Shown here: positions 1 to 8,300 of the stretch, one piece after another | How positions within the stretch are numbered: position 1 is the first letter of the stretch | How the letters are laid out: the number at the start of each line of letters is the position of its first letter | DNA from: Candidatus Gastranaerophilales bacterium | Lineage (GTDB): Bacteria; Cyanobacteriota; Vampirovibrionia; Gastranaerophilales; Gastranaerophilaceae | Assembly: GCA_944322615.1 (NCBI GenBank) | Contig: CALUPH010000017.1 | Coordinates: forward strand, 1-41,579 | Direction: 5' to 3' | DNA length: 41,579 nt | Position numbers and translations under genes: made by a program | Notes under the pieces: model-generated | Seen by the model: the letters and a program-made list of their open reading frames with translations, nothing else | Databases searched by the model: none | Told to the model about the DNA's origin: nothing

Positions 1-473
1 GTTTCATATACTTTGGTTTCTCTTGTAATCAGGGTAAAATCGTTTCCTATAACTATTGGGAATTTAGAATTTCTTATATAGTCAATTGCAAGATTTTCTC
101 TGTCAAATATACCAAATTTCGGTGTATTGATTTTTAATTTGTACATTATTTTTTTTGCAATACTGTTAAAATAAGTTATTCTGGCTGCTTCAGCAAAGGG
201 GGCAAATATGGGAAAACATTCCTTTTTGAATTTGTCTGCAATTCCATTAATAATTGCAAGCTGCGACGTTACTATTGTAAATTCTATTTGATTATATTTT
301 ACAAAATCGCATATAGAATTTACATCATTTTCCCTTATATTTATTGGGGTAAATGATGTATCTTCTGTTTTGTCTAATGATGTTATATATATGTCATGAG
401 TACTATCTTGCAGCTTTATATACTGTGCAAGCATTATTGCATTAAGATCTGAGCCCACGATTAATATTTTCAT
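1..473 (-). CDS. PurD-like protein (divergent GAR synthetase relative), 3' part missing
   Basis: The reading frame opens with ATG at 473 and runs off the left edge after about 157 residues. The N-terminal half lines up by eye with phosphoribosylamine-glycine ligase (PurD): a Rossmann start MKILIVGS, then a segment (NGIADKF, PIFAPFAEAARI, NSIAKKIMYKLKINTPKF) matching the PurD stretch that leads into the ATP-grasp domain. The conserved substrate-binding motifs are not recognisable: the usual GGREHAL after the first strand reads GSDLNAIM, and the usual VGPE reads TSQL. It may be a paralogue with changed function or simply a divergent lineage-specific PurD. It is the last visible gene of the glyA-def-fmt-aroH operon, starting 3 nt after the aroH stop. 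Family membership is fairly sure; activity is not. Confidence 0.6.
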   Translation of the reverse strand, partial: MKILIVGSDLNAIMLAQYIKLQDSTHDIYITSLDKTEDTSFTPINIRENDVNSICDFVKYNQIEFTIVTSQLAIINGIADKFKKECFPIFAPFAEAARITYFNSIAKKIMYKLKINTPKFGIFDRENLAIDYIRNSKFPIVIGNDFTLITRETKVYE

Positions 474-476
474 AAC

Positions 477-842
477 TTACTTTAAATCTTTTCTTAATTT
501 CTCAGCACCTTTTAAATATACATGTTTTATTTCATTTTGTGCAAGGTCTGTATTGATTACAATAAGAATTCTTAAGCATTTTGGTAATGAACCATTGATG
601 TTTAATTCTTGTACGCACATCATTGGTACATTTTGCCAAGTCTCAAATTCTTCTCTTGCAAACTTAGCAGGATAGGCTGCATCTAAATCCTTTGTCATTG
701 TAAATATTACGTTAGATATATCAGTATCTTGATATTTATTTTGTTTCTTTAATTCGGAAATAAGTTCTATTGTAGCATTCTTTATTTCTTCAATGCTGTT
801 TGAATCTACGGTAATTGCACCTCTTATTCCACGTTGATACAT
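477..842 (-). CDS. aroH: Chorismate mutase, AroH type
   Basis: Converts chorismate to prephenate at the branch to phenylalanine and tyrosine. The 121-residue protein is colinear with the monofunctional trimeric AroH enzyme of Bacillus (127 aa). The Bacillus active-site residues are all visible with at most one position of shift: Arg7, Cys76, Glu79, Arg91 and Tyr109 (Bacillus Arg7, Cys75, Glu78, Arg90, Tyr108). The ATG at 842 is the start because GGAG lies seven bases upstream; a TTG four codons earlier is part of that SD region. The start is 1 nt after the fmt stop, so translation is probably coupled. There is no regulatory domain, so feedback control, if any, lies elsewhere. Confidence 0.93.
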   Translation of the reverse strand: MYQRGIRGAITVDSNSIEEIKNATIELISELKKQNKYQDTDISNVIFTMTKDLDAAYPAKFAREEFETWQNVPMMCVQELNINGSLPKCLRILIVINTDLAQNEIKHVYLKGAEKLRKDLK

Positions 843-843
843 T

Positions 844-1785
844 TTATTCTCCAACTTTCATATTCGCTTTTATTTTAGCTCCGTTTGCAAAATCAAAGGC
901 ATTCATTATACCTTTACTTTCTGGTTTCACTTTTGTTATTAATATGCAGCCTTCACCTGTATTTATTTCAATTCCGTCTTTTGAAACTGATGTTATTGTT
1001 CCGCAGTATAAATTACTTTTTTTGTTTGTTAATCTTGTTTCAAGTATTTTTATTACTTTATTATTTATCATTGTGTATGCACAAGGAAAATCTACCATTG
1101 AACGTACTTGATTGTGTATACTTTCTGCGTTTTTCTTCCAATCTATTAATCCGTCTTGTTTATTGAATTTCTTTGCAATTGTTACCCCTTCGCTGCATTG
1201 TTTTTGGGGAATTAATTCTCCTGTATATAAACCTTTTAATGTTGAACAAATAAGTTGTGGGGATTTTTGGCAAATAATTTCTTTTAATTCAATATCAGTC
1301 ATGTTCTCTGTAATTGTTATCTCTTGAGTTTCACAAATATCACCTGCATCAAGTTCAAGTACAGTTAGCATTGTTGTTATGCCTGTAATTTTATCCCCGT
1401 TATATATACATCTTTGTATAGGATTTGCACCTCTATATTTTGGCAGCAAAGAAGCATGTAAATTTATTGTTGAATACTTTGGTATATCTAATACTTCTTG
1501 TGATAATATCTGTCCGAAGGCAAAAGTAACAAAGAAATCTGGTTTTAGATTTTTTAATATTTCAATTAATTCAATATCTTTACTTATTTTTTCAGTTTGA
1601 TAGCAAGGAATATTATTTTCCATTGCAAACACTTTTACAGGAGGAGGTGTTACTTTATTCCCTCTGCCTTTTGGTCTATCCGGTTGTGTTACAACTGCAA
1701 GAAGATTAATTTCACTGTTTTTATATAATTCTTCCAAACTTTTTACGGCAATGTCCGGTGTTGCCATATATACTACGTTAATCAA
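844..1785 (-). CDS. fmt: Methionyl-tRNA formyltransferase
   Basis: Formylates initiator Met-tRNA with 10-formyl-tetrahydrofolate. At 313 aa it has the family's usual length. The catalytic triad is visible as Asn108, His110 (NLHASLLP) and Asp146 (LDAGDI), equivalent to E. coli Asn106, His108 and Asp144, and the C-terminal tRNA-binding domain is present. The start appears to be TTG at 1785: an AGGAGG lies seven bases upstream, and this start gives the normal short N-terminus before the conserved TP motif. The next ATG would delete the first beta strand. The TTGA start overlaps the def stop by 4 nt, which indicates translational coupling of the formylating and deformylating enzymes. Confidence 0.95.
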   Translation of the reverse strand: MINVVYMATPDIAVKSLEELYKNSEINLLAVVTQPDRPKGRGNKVTPPPVKVFAMENNIPCYQTEKISKDIELIEILKNLKPDFFVTFAFGQILSQEVLDIPKYSTINLHASLLPKYRGANPIQRCIYNGDKITGITTMLTVLELDAGDICETQEITITENMTDIELKEIICQKSPQLICSTLKGLYTGELIPQKQCSEGVTIAKKFNKQDGLIDWKKNAESIHNQVRSMVDFPCAYTMINNKVIKILETRLTNKKSNLYCGTITSVSKDGIEINTGEGCILITKVKPESKGIMNAFDFANGAKIKANMKVGE

Positions 1786-2366
1786 TTATTTTCCTCCTGC
1801 TGAGGATTCTTTTGTATTTCTTCTTCCAGTTCTTTTTCTTCTATAAGATAATCTGAATCAACTCCACCAAGTCCCTTTTCTGCCAATACTTTATCCGTCT
1901 CAAAACGATTTCTGCAATGGTCTATGAATAATATTCCGTCTAAATGATCAAATTCATGCTGAATTGCTCTTGCTAAAAGTGAACCGTCTGTAACTTCTAA
2001 TATAAATGGTTTACCTTTTATATCAAGTGCTTTGATTTTTACTGATTTATATCTTCTTACGTTAGTATATGCCTCTGGAAAGCTTAAACAGCCTTCATAT
2101 GAATTTATAGCACCTTCTTTTTTTATTATTTTAGGGTTTATAAATGTAATCGGATTCATTGTTTTTGGATCTGTTCCGACATCTATTACAAAAACCCTCA
2201 AATTTTCTCCGATTTGAGGTGCTGCAAGCCCAACACCATTGGTTGCATACATTGTGTCATATAAATCGTCTACTAAAATTTGTACTTTTTTTGATATTTT
2301 ATGAACTTCTTTTGATTTCTCTCTTAAAGAAGGTGTTCCATACTTAACTATTTTTCTTACTGTCAT
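1782..2366 (-). CDS. def: Peptide deformylase
   Basis: Metalloenzyme that removes the N-formyl group from nascent proteins, acting with Fmt encoded directly downstream. All three family motifs are present: GVGLAAPQIG (residues 44-53), EGCLS (91-95, metal ligand Cys93) and QHEFDHLDG with ligands His137 and His141 and catalytic Glu138. The protein is 194 aa, slightly longer than E. coli Def (169), because of an acidic, glutamate-rich C-terminal tail after about residue 165. The ATG overlaps the upstream stop by one base (TAATG), typical of an operon junction. Confidence 0.96.
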   Translation of the reverse strand: MTVRKIVKYGTPSLREKSKEVHKISKKVQILVDDLYDTMYATNGVGLAAPQIGENLRVFVIDVGTDPKTMNPITFINPKIIKKEGAINSYEGCLSFPEAYTNVRRYKSVKIKALDIKGKPFILEVTDGSLLARAIQHEFDHLDGILFIDHCRNRFETDKVLAEKGLGGVDSDYLIEEKELEEEIQKNPQQEENN

Positions 2367-3421
2367 TAGTCTGTCTTTCCTTCACCAAATTTTGCGTGTC
2401 TGTTTAAAATAATCATTACAGTAGATATTATAACAGCATATAAGAAGTATTTTGTAGTATCTGATGCCGCAATATATGTTGCAATACCACCCATTACTAT
2501 TGAAAATGCAACTAAAATCAATACTGCTTTATTTTGTGAAAATCCGAATTTTAAAAGTTTATGATGTATATGTTCAGCATCTGCTACAAATGGTGATGTT
2601 CCTTTTAAAATTCTTCTTAATGATGAGAATGTAATATCTAATATCGGTACCGCTAATATTAAAAGAGGTACATACATTTTTATATCTGTTGCTTTCATTT
2701 GGTACATTATTGATAATACAGAAAGTAAAAATCCTGCAAATAATGCACCTGAATCACCCATAAAAATTTTCGCAGGATGAAAGTTGTATGTTAAAAAGCC
2801 TAACATAGAACCTGCTAAAATAAATGCTATTAATGAACTTACGGTGTCTGATGGCACAAGCGCGACTGCAATTAAGCCTAAAGTAACAGAACTTATTGTA
2901 ATTACAGAACCTGCTAAACCGTCAACACCATCTATAAAATTAACTGCATTACTAATACCTACAATCCAGGCAATTGTTCCAAAATATGATAAGATCGGGT
3001 GTAATTCTACTAATCCTATAAACGGAACAAAGATAGTTGTTATTTTTACGCCCAAACAAAAAACAATTGATGCTATTGTAATTTGGTTTATAAATTTGAA
3101 TTTTGCTCCCAGTCCGTATATATCATCAATCAGACCTAAAAGAAAAATTAATGAACTGCCTAATAATAGCCCTGATAATAATGAACGATGAGGATAATAA
3201 CTCAATAATATTAAAGAAAAGAACGATAGTATTGAACATATCCAAATGGCAACGCCGCCTAATCTTGGTATCGGATGCGAATGTATTTTTCTTTCATTCG
3301 GTTTGTCCATTAATCCTTTTTTTTCTGAATATGCAATTACTAATGGGACAATAAATAATCCCAAAATAAATGCAATAACTGTTCCTATTATGTTTGCTTC
3401 TGATAATTGTAAGAAAGTCAT
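2366..3421 (-). CDS. WecA/TagO-family undecaprenyl-phosphate sugar-1-phosphate transferase
   Basis: Polytopic membrane enzyme of the MraY/WecA superfamily, which transfers a sugar-1-phosphate from a UDP-sugar to undecaprenyl phosphate and so starts a cell-surface polymer. Visible motifs are the first cytoplasmic loop around residues 39-56 (KPNERKIHSHPIPRLGG), Asp99-Asp100, NFIDGVDGL at 161-169 with catalytic-site aspartates, MGDSG at 221-225, and a HIHH motif at 284-287. The HIHH is the WecA/TagO signature and argues against MraY. At 351 aa it has about ten hydrophobic segments. It sits between glyA and def in one transcript. The dTDP-rhamnose genes at 18.6-21.8 kb could feed the same surface polymer, which is inference. 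Confidence 0.88.
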   Translation of the reverse strand: MTFLQLSEANIIGTVIAFILGLFIVPLVIAYSEKKGLMDKPNERKIHSHPIPRLGGVAIWICSILSFFSLILLSYYPHRSLLSGLLLGSSLIFLLGLIDDIYGLGAKFKFINQITIASIVFCLGVKITTIFVPFIGLVELHPILSYFGTIAWIVGISNAVNFIDGVDGLAGSVITISSVTLGLIAVALVPSDTVSSLIAFILAGSMLGFLTYNFHPAKIFMGDSGALFAGFLLSVLSIMYQMKATDIKMYVPLLILAVPILDITFSSLRRILKGTSPFVADAEHIHHKLLKFGFSQNKAVLILVAFSIVMGGIATYIAASDTTKYFLYAVIISTVMIILNRHAKFGEGKTD

Positions 3422-3423
3422 AA

Positions 3424-4671
3424 TTAATCCTTATATAATGGGTATTTTTCGCAAAGTTTTAATGAACGTTCTCTTAGTTCTTTTATCTTTGCTTCATCTT
3501 TTGTATCTGAAATTTTTACTGCTTCGGCTATAATTTTGCCTACTTCAATCATATCTTCTTCTTTAAATCCTCTTGTTGTCATAGCAGGGGACCCTAGTCT
3601 TACACCGCTTGTTACAAATGGACTTTGAGGATCATTCGGTACTGTATTTTTGTTAGCTGTGATTCCGACAAGCTCAAGTATATTTGCTATGTCTTTACCA
3701 GTTTTGTTTAATTTTCTCAAATCAAGAGTCATTAAATGGTTTTCAGTTCCGTTACCAACTATATCAAGACCTTCATCCATTAATGATTTTGCAAGTGCTT
3801 TTGCATTTAGTTTAACTTGCTTTGCATATGCTTTGAAATCATCAGATAATGCTTCTTTTAATGCAATTGCTTTACCTGCAATAATGTGCTCAAGCGGACC
3901 TCCTTGAATTCCCGGAAATACTGCTTTATCAATACCAAGTGCATGTTCTTGTTTGCACATTATTATGCCGCCTCTTGGTCCTCTTAATGTTTTGTGCGTT
4001 GTTGTTGTTACAAAATCTGCATATGGAAATGGACTTGGGTGCTCACCTGTTGCTACAAGTGCTGCAATATGTGCTATATCAGCAAGAAGTAAAGCACCTA
4101 CTTCATCTGCTATTTCTTTGAATTTCTTAAAATCTATAACTTTTGAATAATTGCTGGCTCCGCAAATAATAAGTTTTGGTTTATGTTTATGAGCCATTTC
4201 TCTTACATTATTGTAGTCAATTTCTCCTTCATCATTAATTCCGTATGACACAATATTAAAGTATAAGCCGGAGAAATTAACCGGTGAACCGTGAGATAAG
4301 TGTCCGCCATTTGATAAATCCATGCCCATTACAGTGTCACCCGGTTTTAGTGCATACATAAATACTGCCATATTTGCTTGTGCTCCGCTATGTGGTTGTA
4401 CATTGGCATGCTCTGCATTAAATAATTTCTTTGCTCTTTCTTGGGCAAGTTCTTCTATTTTATCGACATTATCGCATCCGTTATAAAATCTTTTATATGG
4501 CTTGCCTTCTGCGTATTTGTTTGTTAATACACTTCCGCAAGCAGCCATTACTGCTGGTGAAGTGAAATTTTCACTGGCTATTAATTCTATTGTATTTTGC
4601 TGTCTTTTTAGTTCTTTTTCTATTAATTCAGCTACTTCTATATCTGTTTTTTTTATTACGTCTAATTCCAT
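3424..4671 (-). CDS. glyA: Serine hydroxymethyltransferase
   Basis: PLP enzyme that interconverts serine and glycine and loads one-carbon units onto tetrahydrofolate. At 415 aa it matches the bacterial family length. The PLP lysine is Lys227 in [14 protein letters not shown], equivalent to E. coli Lys229, and the N-terminal ELIASENF motif is present. The ATG at 4671 follows a GGGGAG SD. It is the first gene of the minus-strand operon that continues into wecA/tagO-like, def, fmt and aroH, so a one-carbon producer is transcribed together with a one-carbon consumer (Fmt). The region upstream is shared divergently with dnaJ. Confidence 0.97.
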   Translation of the reverse strand: MELDVIKKTDIEVAELIEKELKRQQNTIELIASENFTSPAVMAACGSVLTNKYAEGKPYKRFYNGCDNVDKIEELAQERAKKLFNAEHANVQPHSGAQANMAVFMYALKPGDTVMGMDLSNGGHLSHGSPVNFSGLYFNIVSYGINDEGEIDYNNVREMAHKHKPKLIICGASNYSKVIDFKKFKEIADEVGALLLADIAHIAALVATGEHPSPFPYADFVTTTTHKTLRGPRGGIIMCKQEHALGIDKAVFPGIQGGPLEHIIAGKAIALKEALSDDFKAYAKQVKLNAKALAKSLMDEGLDIVGNGTENHLMTLDLRKLNKTGKDIANILELVGITANKNTVPNDPQSPFVTSGVRLGSPAMTTRGFKEEDMIEVGKIIAEAVKISDTKDEAKIKELRERSLKLCEKYPLYKD

Positions 4672-4702
4672 GTTAAACTCCCCAACCTATAATCTCTAAG
4701 CT

Positions 4703-4722
4703 AAATGTATTTTAATACATTT
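4703..4722. promoter_or_regulatory. Palindrome in the divergent glyA/dnaJ promoter region
   Basis: AAATGTATT and its exact reverse complement AATACATTT are separated by TT, giving 9-bp arms. The site is in the 134-bp gap between two divergent genes. On the minus strand a TTTACA hexamer lies just upstream and TACATT falls 17 bp after it, so the palindrome overlaps a plausible glyA -10 region. It could be an operator; chance in AT-rich DNA is the main alternative. Confidence 0.35.
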
Positions 4723-4805
4723 TACTTGTAAAAAAAAGTATATTAATTACAAAAAGTGTTTGATATTTTTTTCCTCTTCCGTAAAATTAAAATAGGAGAG
4801 AGATT

Positions 4806-5843
4806 TTGGCTAATTATTATAATAAAGATTTATATAAAATTCTTGATGTGAATTATGATGCTACGACTGAGGAAATCAAGCTTTCTTATCGTAAACTTGT
4901 AAGAATCTATCATCCTGATGTTACGGGAAATGATTTGGGTATTAGTAAATTCAAAGAAATTCAAGAAGCATATGAAATACTGACTGATACAGAAAAACGT
5001 AAAAAATATGATGTTCTTCGAGGATATTATAAAGAAAAAATTAAAAAAGAATATGAAAAAACTACAAAAAACAAATACGAGGAATATATAAAAAAAGCGA
5101 AAAAGAATGCAGATAAACCTGAATCTTTTTCTAAATCAATAAATGATGCATTAGATAATTTATTCCATTCCGGTAAACAAACATATAAAAAACAAGAACC
5201 CAAACAATCTGTTAATGGAGAAGATATAAATATTGATTTAACAATATCTTGTTTTGAGGCATTGGAAGGTACAAACAGAAAGGTTAATATATTACATACA
5301 CAACCTTGTCCTAAATGTGAAGGAAGAATGTTTATAAATGGTTCTCAATGTAATATGTGTAATGGTACAGGACAAATCTCTTTACAAAAAAAAATTAATG
5401 TAAAAATTCCAAAGGGAGTTTCTCAGGGGGCTAAAGTCAGAATAAAAAAAGAAGGAAATAAAGGTCTAAATGGGGGTAAGGATGGTGATTTATATCTAAT
5501 TATTAACATAGACAAAAATCCTTATTTTGAAATAGAAGGTTATAATATATTGTGTAATTTACCTGTAACTCCTTTTGAAGCTGTTTTAGGTGCTGAAATT
5601 CCAATTAATGTTTTTAATCAAAAAATTACAGTGAAGATTCCTCCGATGACATCTTCCGGACAAAAATTACGTTTGTCTGGACTTGGTATTGAGAATAAAT
5701 CTAAAACTAAAAAAGGTGATATTATTATTACTGTTCTTATAAAACTTCCTGAAAAACTTTCTGAAAAAGAAAAAGAACTTTATTCACAGTTAAAGGAACT
5801 ATCAAAATACGACATCAGAAAAGATATGAACGATGCAAAATAA
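4806..5843 (+). CDS. dnaJ: DnaJ-family co-chaperone with a reduced zinc finger
   Basis: Hsp40 co-chaperone that stimulates DnaK ATPase through its J domain (residues 5-70; HPD at 36-38). After a lysine-rich linker without a clear Gly/Phe region come the two C-terminal beta-barrel client-binding domains (about 140-335). The zinc finger is unusual: only two CxxC pairs are present, Cys168/Cys171 and Cys182/Cys185, where standard DnaJ has four CxxCxGxG repeats. It would bind one zinc instead of two, placing the protein between DnaJ and zinc-free CbpA. Start is TTG at 4806, preceded by AGGAG; no in-frame ATG lies near the J domain start. The 3' end overlaps queE by 11 nt. Confidence 0.85.
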   Translation: MANYYNKDLYKILDVNYDATTEEIKLSYRKLVRIYHPDVTGNDLGISKFKEIQEAYEILTDTEKRKKYDVLRGYYKEKIKKEYEKTTKNKYEEYIKKAKKNADKPESFSKSINDALDNLFHSGKQTYKKQEPKQSVNGEDINIDLTISCFEALEGTNRKVNILHTQPCPKCEGRMFINGSQCNMCNGTGQISLQKKINVKIPKGVSQGAKVRIKKEGNKGLNGGKDGDLYLIINIDKNPYFEIEGYNILCNLPVTPFEAVLGAEIPINVFNQKITVKIPPMTSSGQKLRLSGLGIENKSKTKKGDIIITVLIKLPEKLSEKEKELYSQLKELSKYDIRKDMNDAK

Positions 5844-6498
5844 AGTATTAATAAAAGAAATTTTTGAATCTATACAAGGGGAAGGACCATATATTGGAGT
5901 GAACCAATTATTTATCAGATTCTCTTCTTGTAATTTGCATTGTGCGTATTGTGATACTGATTTTAAAACGGATTTAAAAGAATATACTTTAGAAGACCTT
6001 ATTTGTGAAATTAACAAATATGAAAATATTCATTCAGTAAGTCTTACAGGTGGAGAACCTTTGCTTGAATCTGATTTCCTTTCTGTATTGCTGAACAAAG
6101 TGAATAAAAAGATATATTTGGAAACCAATGGAACTTTATTTGAAAATCTTGAAACAGTAATTGATTATATAGATATTGTTTCAATGGATATAAAATTGCC
6201 CTCGACTACAAAAATGAAACCACACTGGGAAGAACATTCAAAATTTATAGAAATAGCAAAAGAAAAAGAACTTTTTTTAAAAGTGGTTTTTGATACAAAT
6301 ATAACGGAAGATGAAATTAATAAAACTGTTAGTCTGGCAAAAAAATATAATACACTTATTGTTTTACAACCTAAAATGGATGGTGAATATTTAAATTTAA
6401 CTTCTGAATTTATTAATGATACATATTACAGATTTTTGAATAAGTACCAAAATATAAGACTTATCCCTCAAGTTCATAAGTTTTTGAATGTAAGATAA
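5833..6498 (+). CDS. queE: 7-carboxy-7-deazaguanine synthase (radical SAM)
   Basis: Radical SAM enzyme that contracts 6-carboxytetrahydropterin to 7-carboxy-7-deazaguanine on the route to queuosine. The 221-aa protein starts with the QueE-typical FESIQGEGPYIG segment (residues 11-22), followed by the cluster motif Cys33, Cys37, Cys40 (CNLHCAYC) and the SAM-binding SLTGGEPLL. The spacing is the standard Cx3Cx2C. The gene overlaps dnaJ by 11 nt. QueC, QueD and QueF are not in the window, but FolE2 at 35.7 kb could supply the dihydroneopterin triphosphate precursor. Confidence 0.92.
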   Translation: MQNKVLIKEIFESIQGEGPYIGVNQLFIRFSSCNLHCAYCDTDFKTDLKEYTLEDLICEINKYENIHSVSLTGGEPLLESDFLSVLLNKVNKKIYLETNGTLFENLETVIDYIDIVSMDIKLPSTTKMKPHWEEHSKFIEIAKEKELFLKVVFDTNITEDEINKTVSLAKKYNTLIVLQPKMDGEYLNLTSEFINDTYYRFLNKYQNIRLIPQVHKFLNVR

Positions 6499-6567
6499 TT
6501 TTATAGATTTAACAAAATACAATCTCTTTGCTATTATGTATATATTGTTAGTAATTTGGAGATTTTT

Positions 6568-8232
6568 ATGAGAAGCGATGAAATAAAACAAGGATTGCAA
6601 CGTACTCCGCACAGGTCTCTATTATATGCGACAGGTGTTAGTGAAAAACAAATGAATAAAAGATTCATTGGTATAGCAAGCAGTTTTACTGATTTAGTTC
6701 CCGGTCATTGCGGAATGAGAGAAATTGAACGTCAAATAGAAAAAGGTATTCATACAGGTGGCGGTCAAGCATTTATTTTTGGTGTTCCTGCTATTTGTGA
6801 CGGTATTGCAATGGGACATAGCGGAATGAATTATTCTCTTCCGTCTCGTGATTTGATTGCAGATTGTATTGAATCTGTTGCAACTGCTCATAAGTTAGAC
6901 GGGCTTGTTTTATTAACTAATTGCGATAAAATTACTCCCGGTATGATTATGGCTGCAGCAAGACTTGATATTCCTTGTATTGTTGTTACAGTAGGTCCAA
7001 TGTCTGACGGTAAATGTCATAATAATACACTTACTATGATAAAAGGTACATTTGAAGCAATCGGTAAGTTTTCAAATGGCGAAATAGATGAAAAAATGCT
7101 TAAGGAAATGGAAATAACATCTTGTCCTACGGCAGGTGCTTGCCAAGGCTTATATACTGCAAATACTATGGCTTGTTTGACAGAAGTTATGGGTATGAGT
7201 TTGCCCGGTTGTGCTACTTCTGCTGCTGTTAGTGCTAAAACTAAACGTATTGCCTTTGATTCAGGTGTTATTATTAATGAATTAATTGAAAAAGATATTC
7301 GCCCTTCTTCAATAATTACAAAAGAGTCAATCAGAAATGCAATAATTGTAGATTTAGCTTTAGGCGGTTCAACTAACTCTATTTTGCACTTGCTTGCAAT
7401 AGCTAATGAAGCAGGGGTTGACGTTACATTAAAAGATTTTGAAGAATTAAGCTTTAAAGTTCCTCAAATTATTAAACTTGATCCATCTGCAGCAAAAACA
7501 ATGACTGATTTAGATAATGCAGGTGGTATTCCTGCCGTATTAAAAACCATATATGGCAATGTAAAAGAAATGTCTGATACAACAGGTGTATCAGGTCTTA
7601 AGTTGTCACAAATCGCTTCTGCTGATATTTGGTGTGATAATGAAGTAATAAGACCAATCTCTGATCCTGTTACTTCAAATCCCGGTCTTGCTGTTTTACA
7701 TGGTAATTTAGCTCCTAATGGTGCTGTAGTAAAAATTTCAGGTGTTGAAAAAGAAGCTTTAGTATTTACAGGTAAAGCTAAAACTTTTAATAGCGAAGAG
7801 GATGCTATGCAAGCAATTATGGATGATAAAATTGTAAAGGGTGATGTTGTCGTTATTAGATATGAAGGTCCAAAAGGCGGACCAGGCATGCGTGAAATGT
7901 TGTCTCCGACATCTGCAATTGTTGGTAAAGGACTTGGGAAATATGTTGCTCTTATAACTGACGGCAGATTCTCCGGCGGTACAAGAGGTCTATGTATCGG
8001 GCATATATCTCCTGAAGCTCCGGCTGGCGGTATTATTGGCTTGATAGAAAATGGTGATGAAATTCATATTGATATTCCAAATAGAGAATTAACATTGAAT
8101 GTTTCTGATTCTGTTCTTGAAGAAAGAAGAAAAAACTTTAAACCTATTCCTACCAAGGTTAAAAAAGGATATTTAAAGAGATATTCAACTGTTGTTTCTT
8201 CTTCTGATAAAGGAGCTGTTACTAGTATTTAA
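6568..8232 (+). CDS. ilvD: Dihydroxy-acid dehydratase
   Basis: Iron-sulfur dehydratase making the 2-keto acids of valine and isoleucine. Signature motifs are [25 protein letters not shown] and [12 protein letters not shown]; the length of 554 aa is standard. The ATG at 6568 fits the conserved MRSD start and has GGAG upstream; a TTG 12 bases earlier lies in the SD itself. The first cluster region reads VPGHCGM, so the cysteine found at PCN in plant-type enzymes is replaced as in E. coli-like enzymes. That hints at an oxygen-labile cluster (inference). ilvC and ilvBN are about 20 kb away, so the pathway is split. Confidence 0.96.
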   Translation: MRSDEIKQGLQRTPHRSLLYATGVSEKQMNKRFIGIASSFTDLVPGHCGMREIERQIEKGIHTGGGQAFIFGVPAICDGIAMGHSGMNYSLPSRDLIADCIESVATAHKLDGLVLLTNCDKITPGMIMAAARLDIPCIVVTVGPMSDGKCHNNTLTMIKGTFEAIGKFSNGEIDEKMLKEMEITSCPTAGACQGLYTANTMACLTEVMGMSLPGCATSAAVSAKTKRIAFDSGVIINELIEKDIRPSSIITKESIRNAIIVDLALGGSTNSILHLLAIANEAGVDVTLKDFEELSFKVPQIIKLDPSAAKTMTDLDNAGGIPAVLKTIYGNVKEMSDTTGVSGLKLSQIASADIWCDNEVIRPISDPVTSNPGLAVLHGNLAPNGAVVKISGVEKEALVFTGKAKTFNSEEDAMQAIMDDKIVKGDVVVIRYEGPKGGPGMREMLSPTSAIVGKGLGKYVALITDGRFSGGTRGLCIGHISPEAPAGGIIGLIENGDEIHIDIPNRELTLNVSDSVLEERRKNFKPIPTKVKKGYLKRYSTVVSSSDKGAVTSI

Positions 8233-8253
8233 TGAATATTTATTATATTATTT

Positions 8254-8285
8254 AAAATAGACAAGCATAATTGCTTGTCTATTTT
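8254..8285. terminator. Bidirectional rho-independent terminator
   Basis: A perfect 14-bp stem (AAAATAGACAAGCA / TGCTTGTCTATTTT) with a TAAT loop, followed by a T tract on the plus strand and matched by A's on the other side. It sits between the convergent ends of ilvD and the helicase gene and can serve both. Confidence 0.9.
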
Positions 8286-8300
8286 TGTTTTAGATTTAAT

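Noticed and set aside
815-1600. Several plus-strand ORFs opposite fmt and aroH
   Set aside because: They lie antisense to well-supported genes, have no SDs and encode hydrophobic low-complexity peptides created by the AT-rich complementary strand.
4672-4805. Glycine or THF riboswitch upstream of glyA
   Set aside because: Only a simple palindrome is seen; there is no aptamer-like conserved core.
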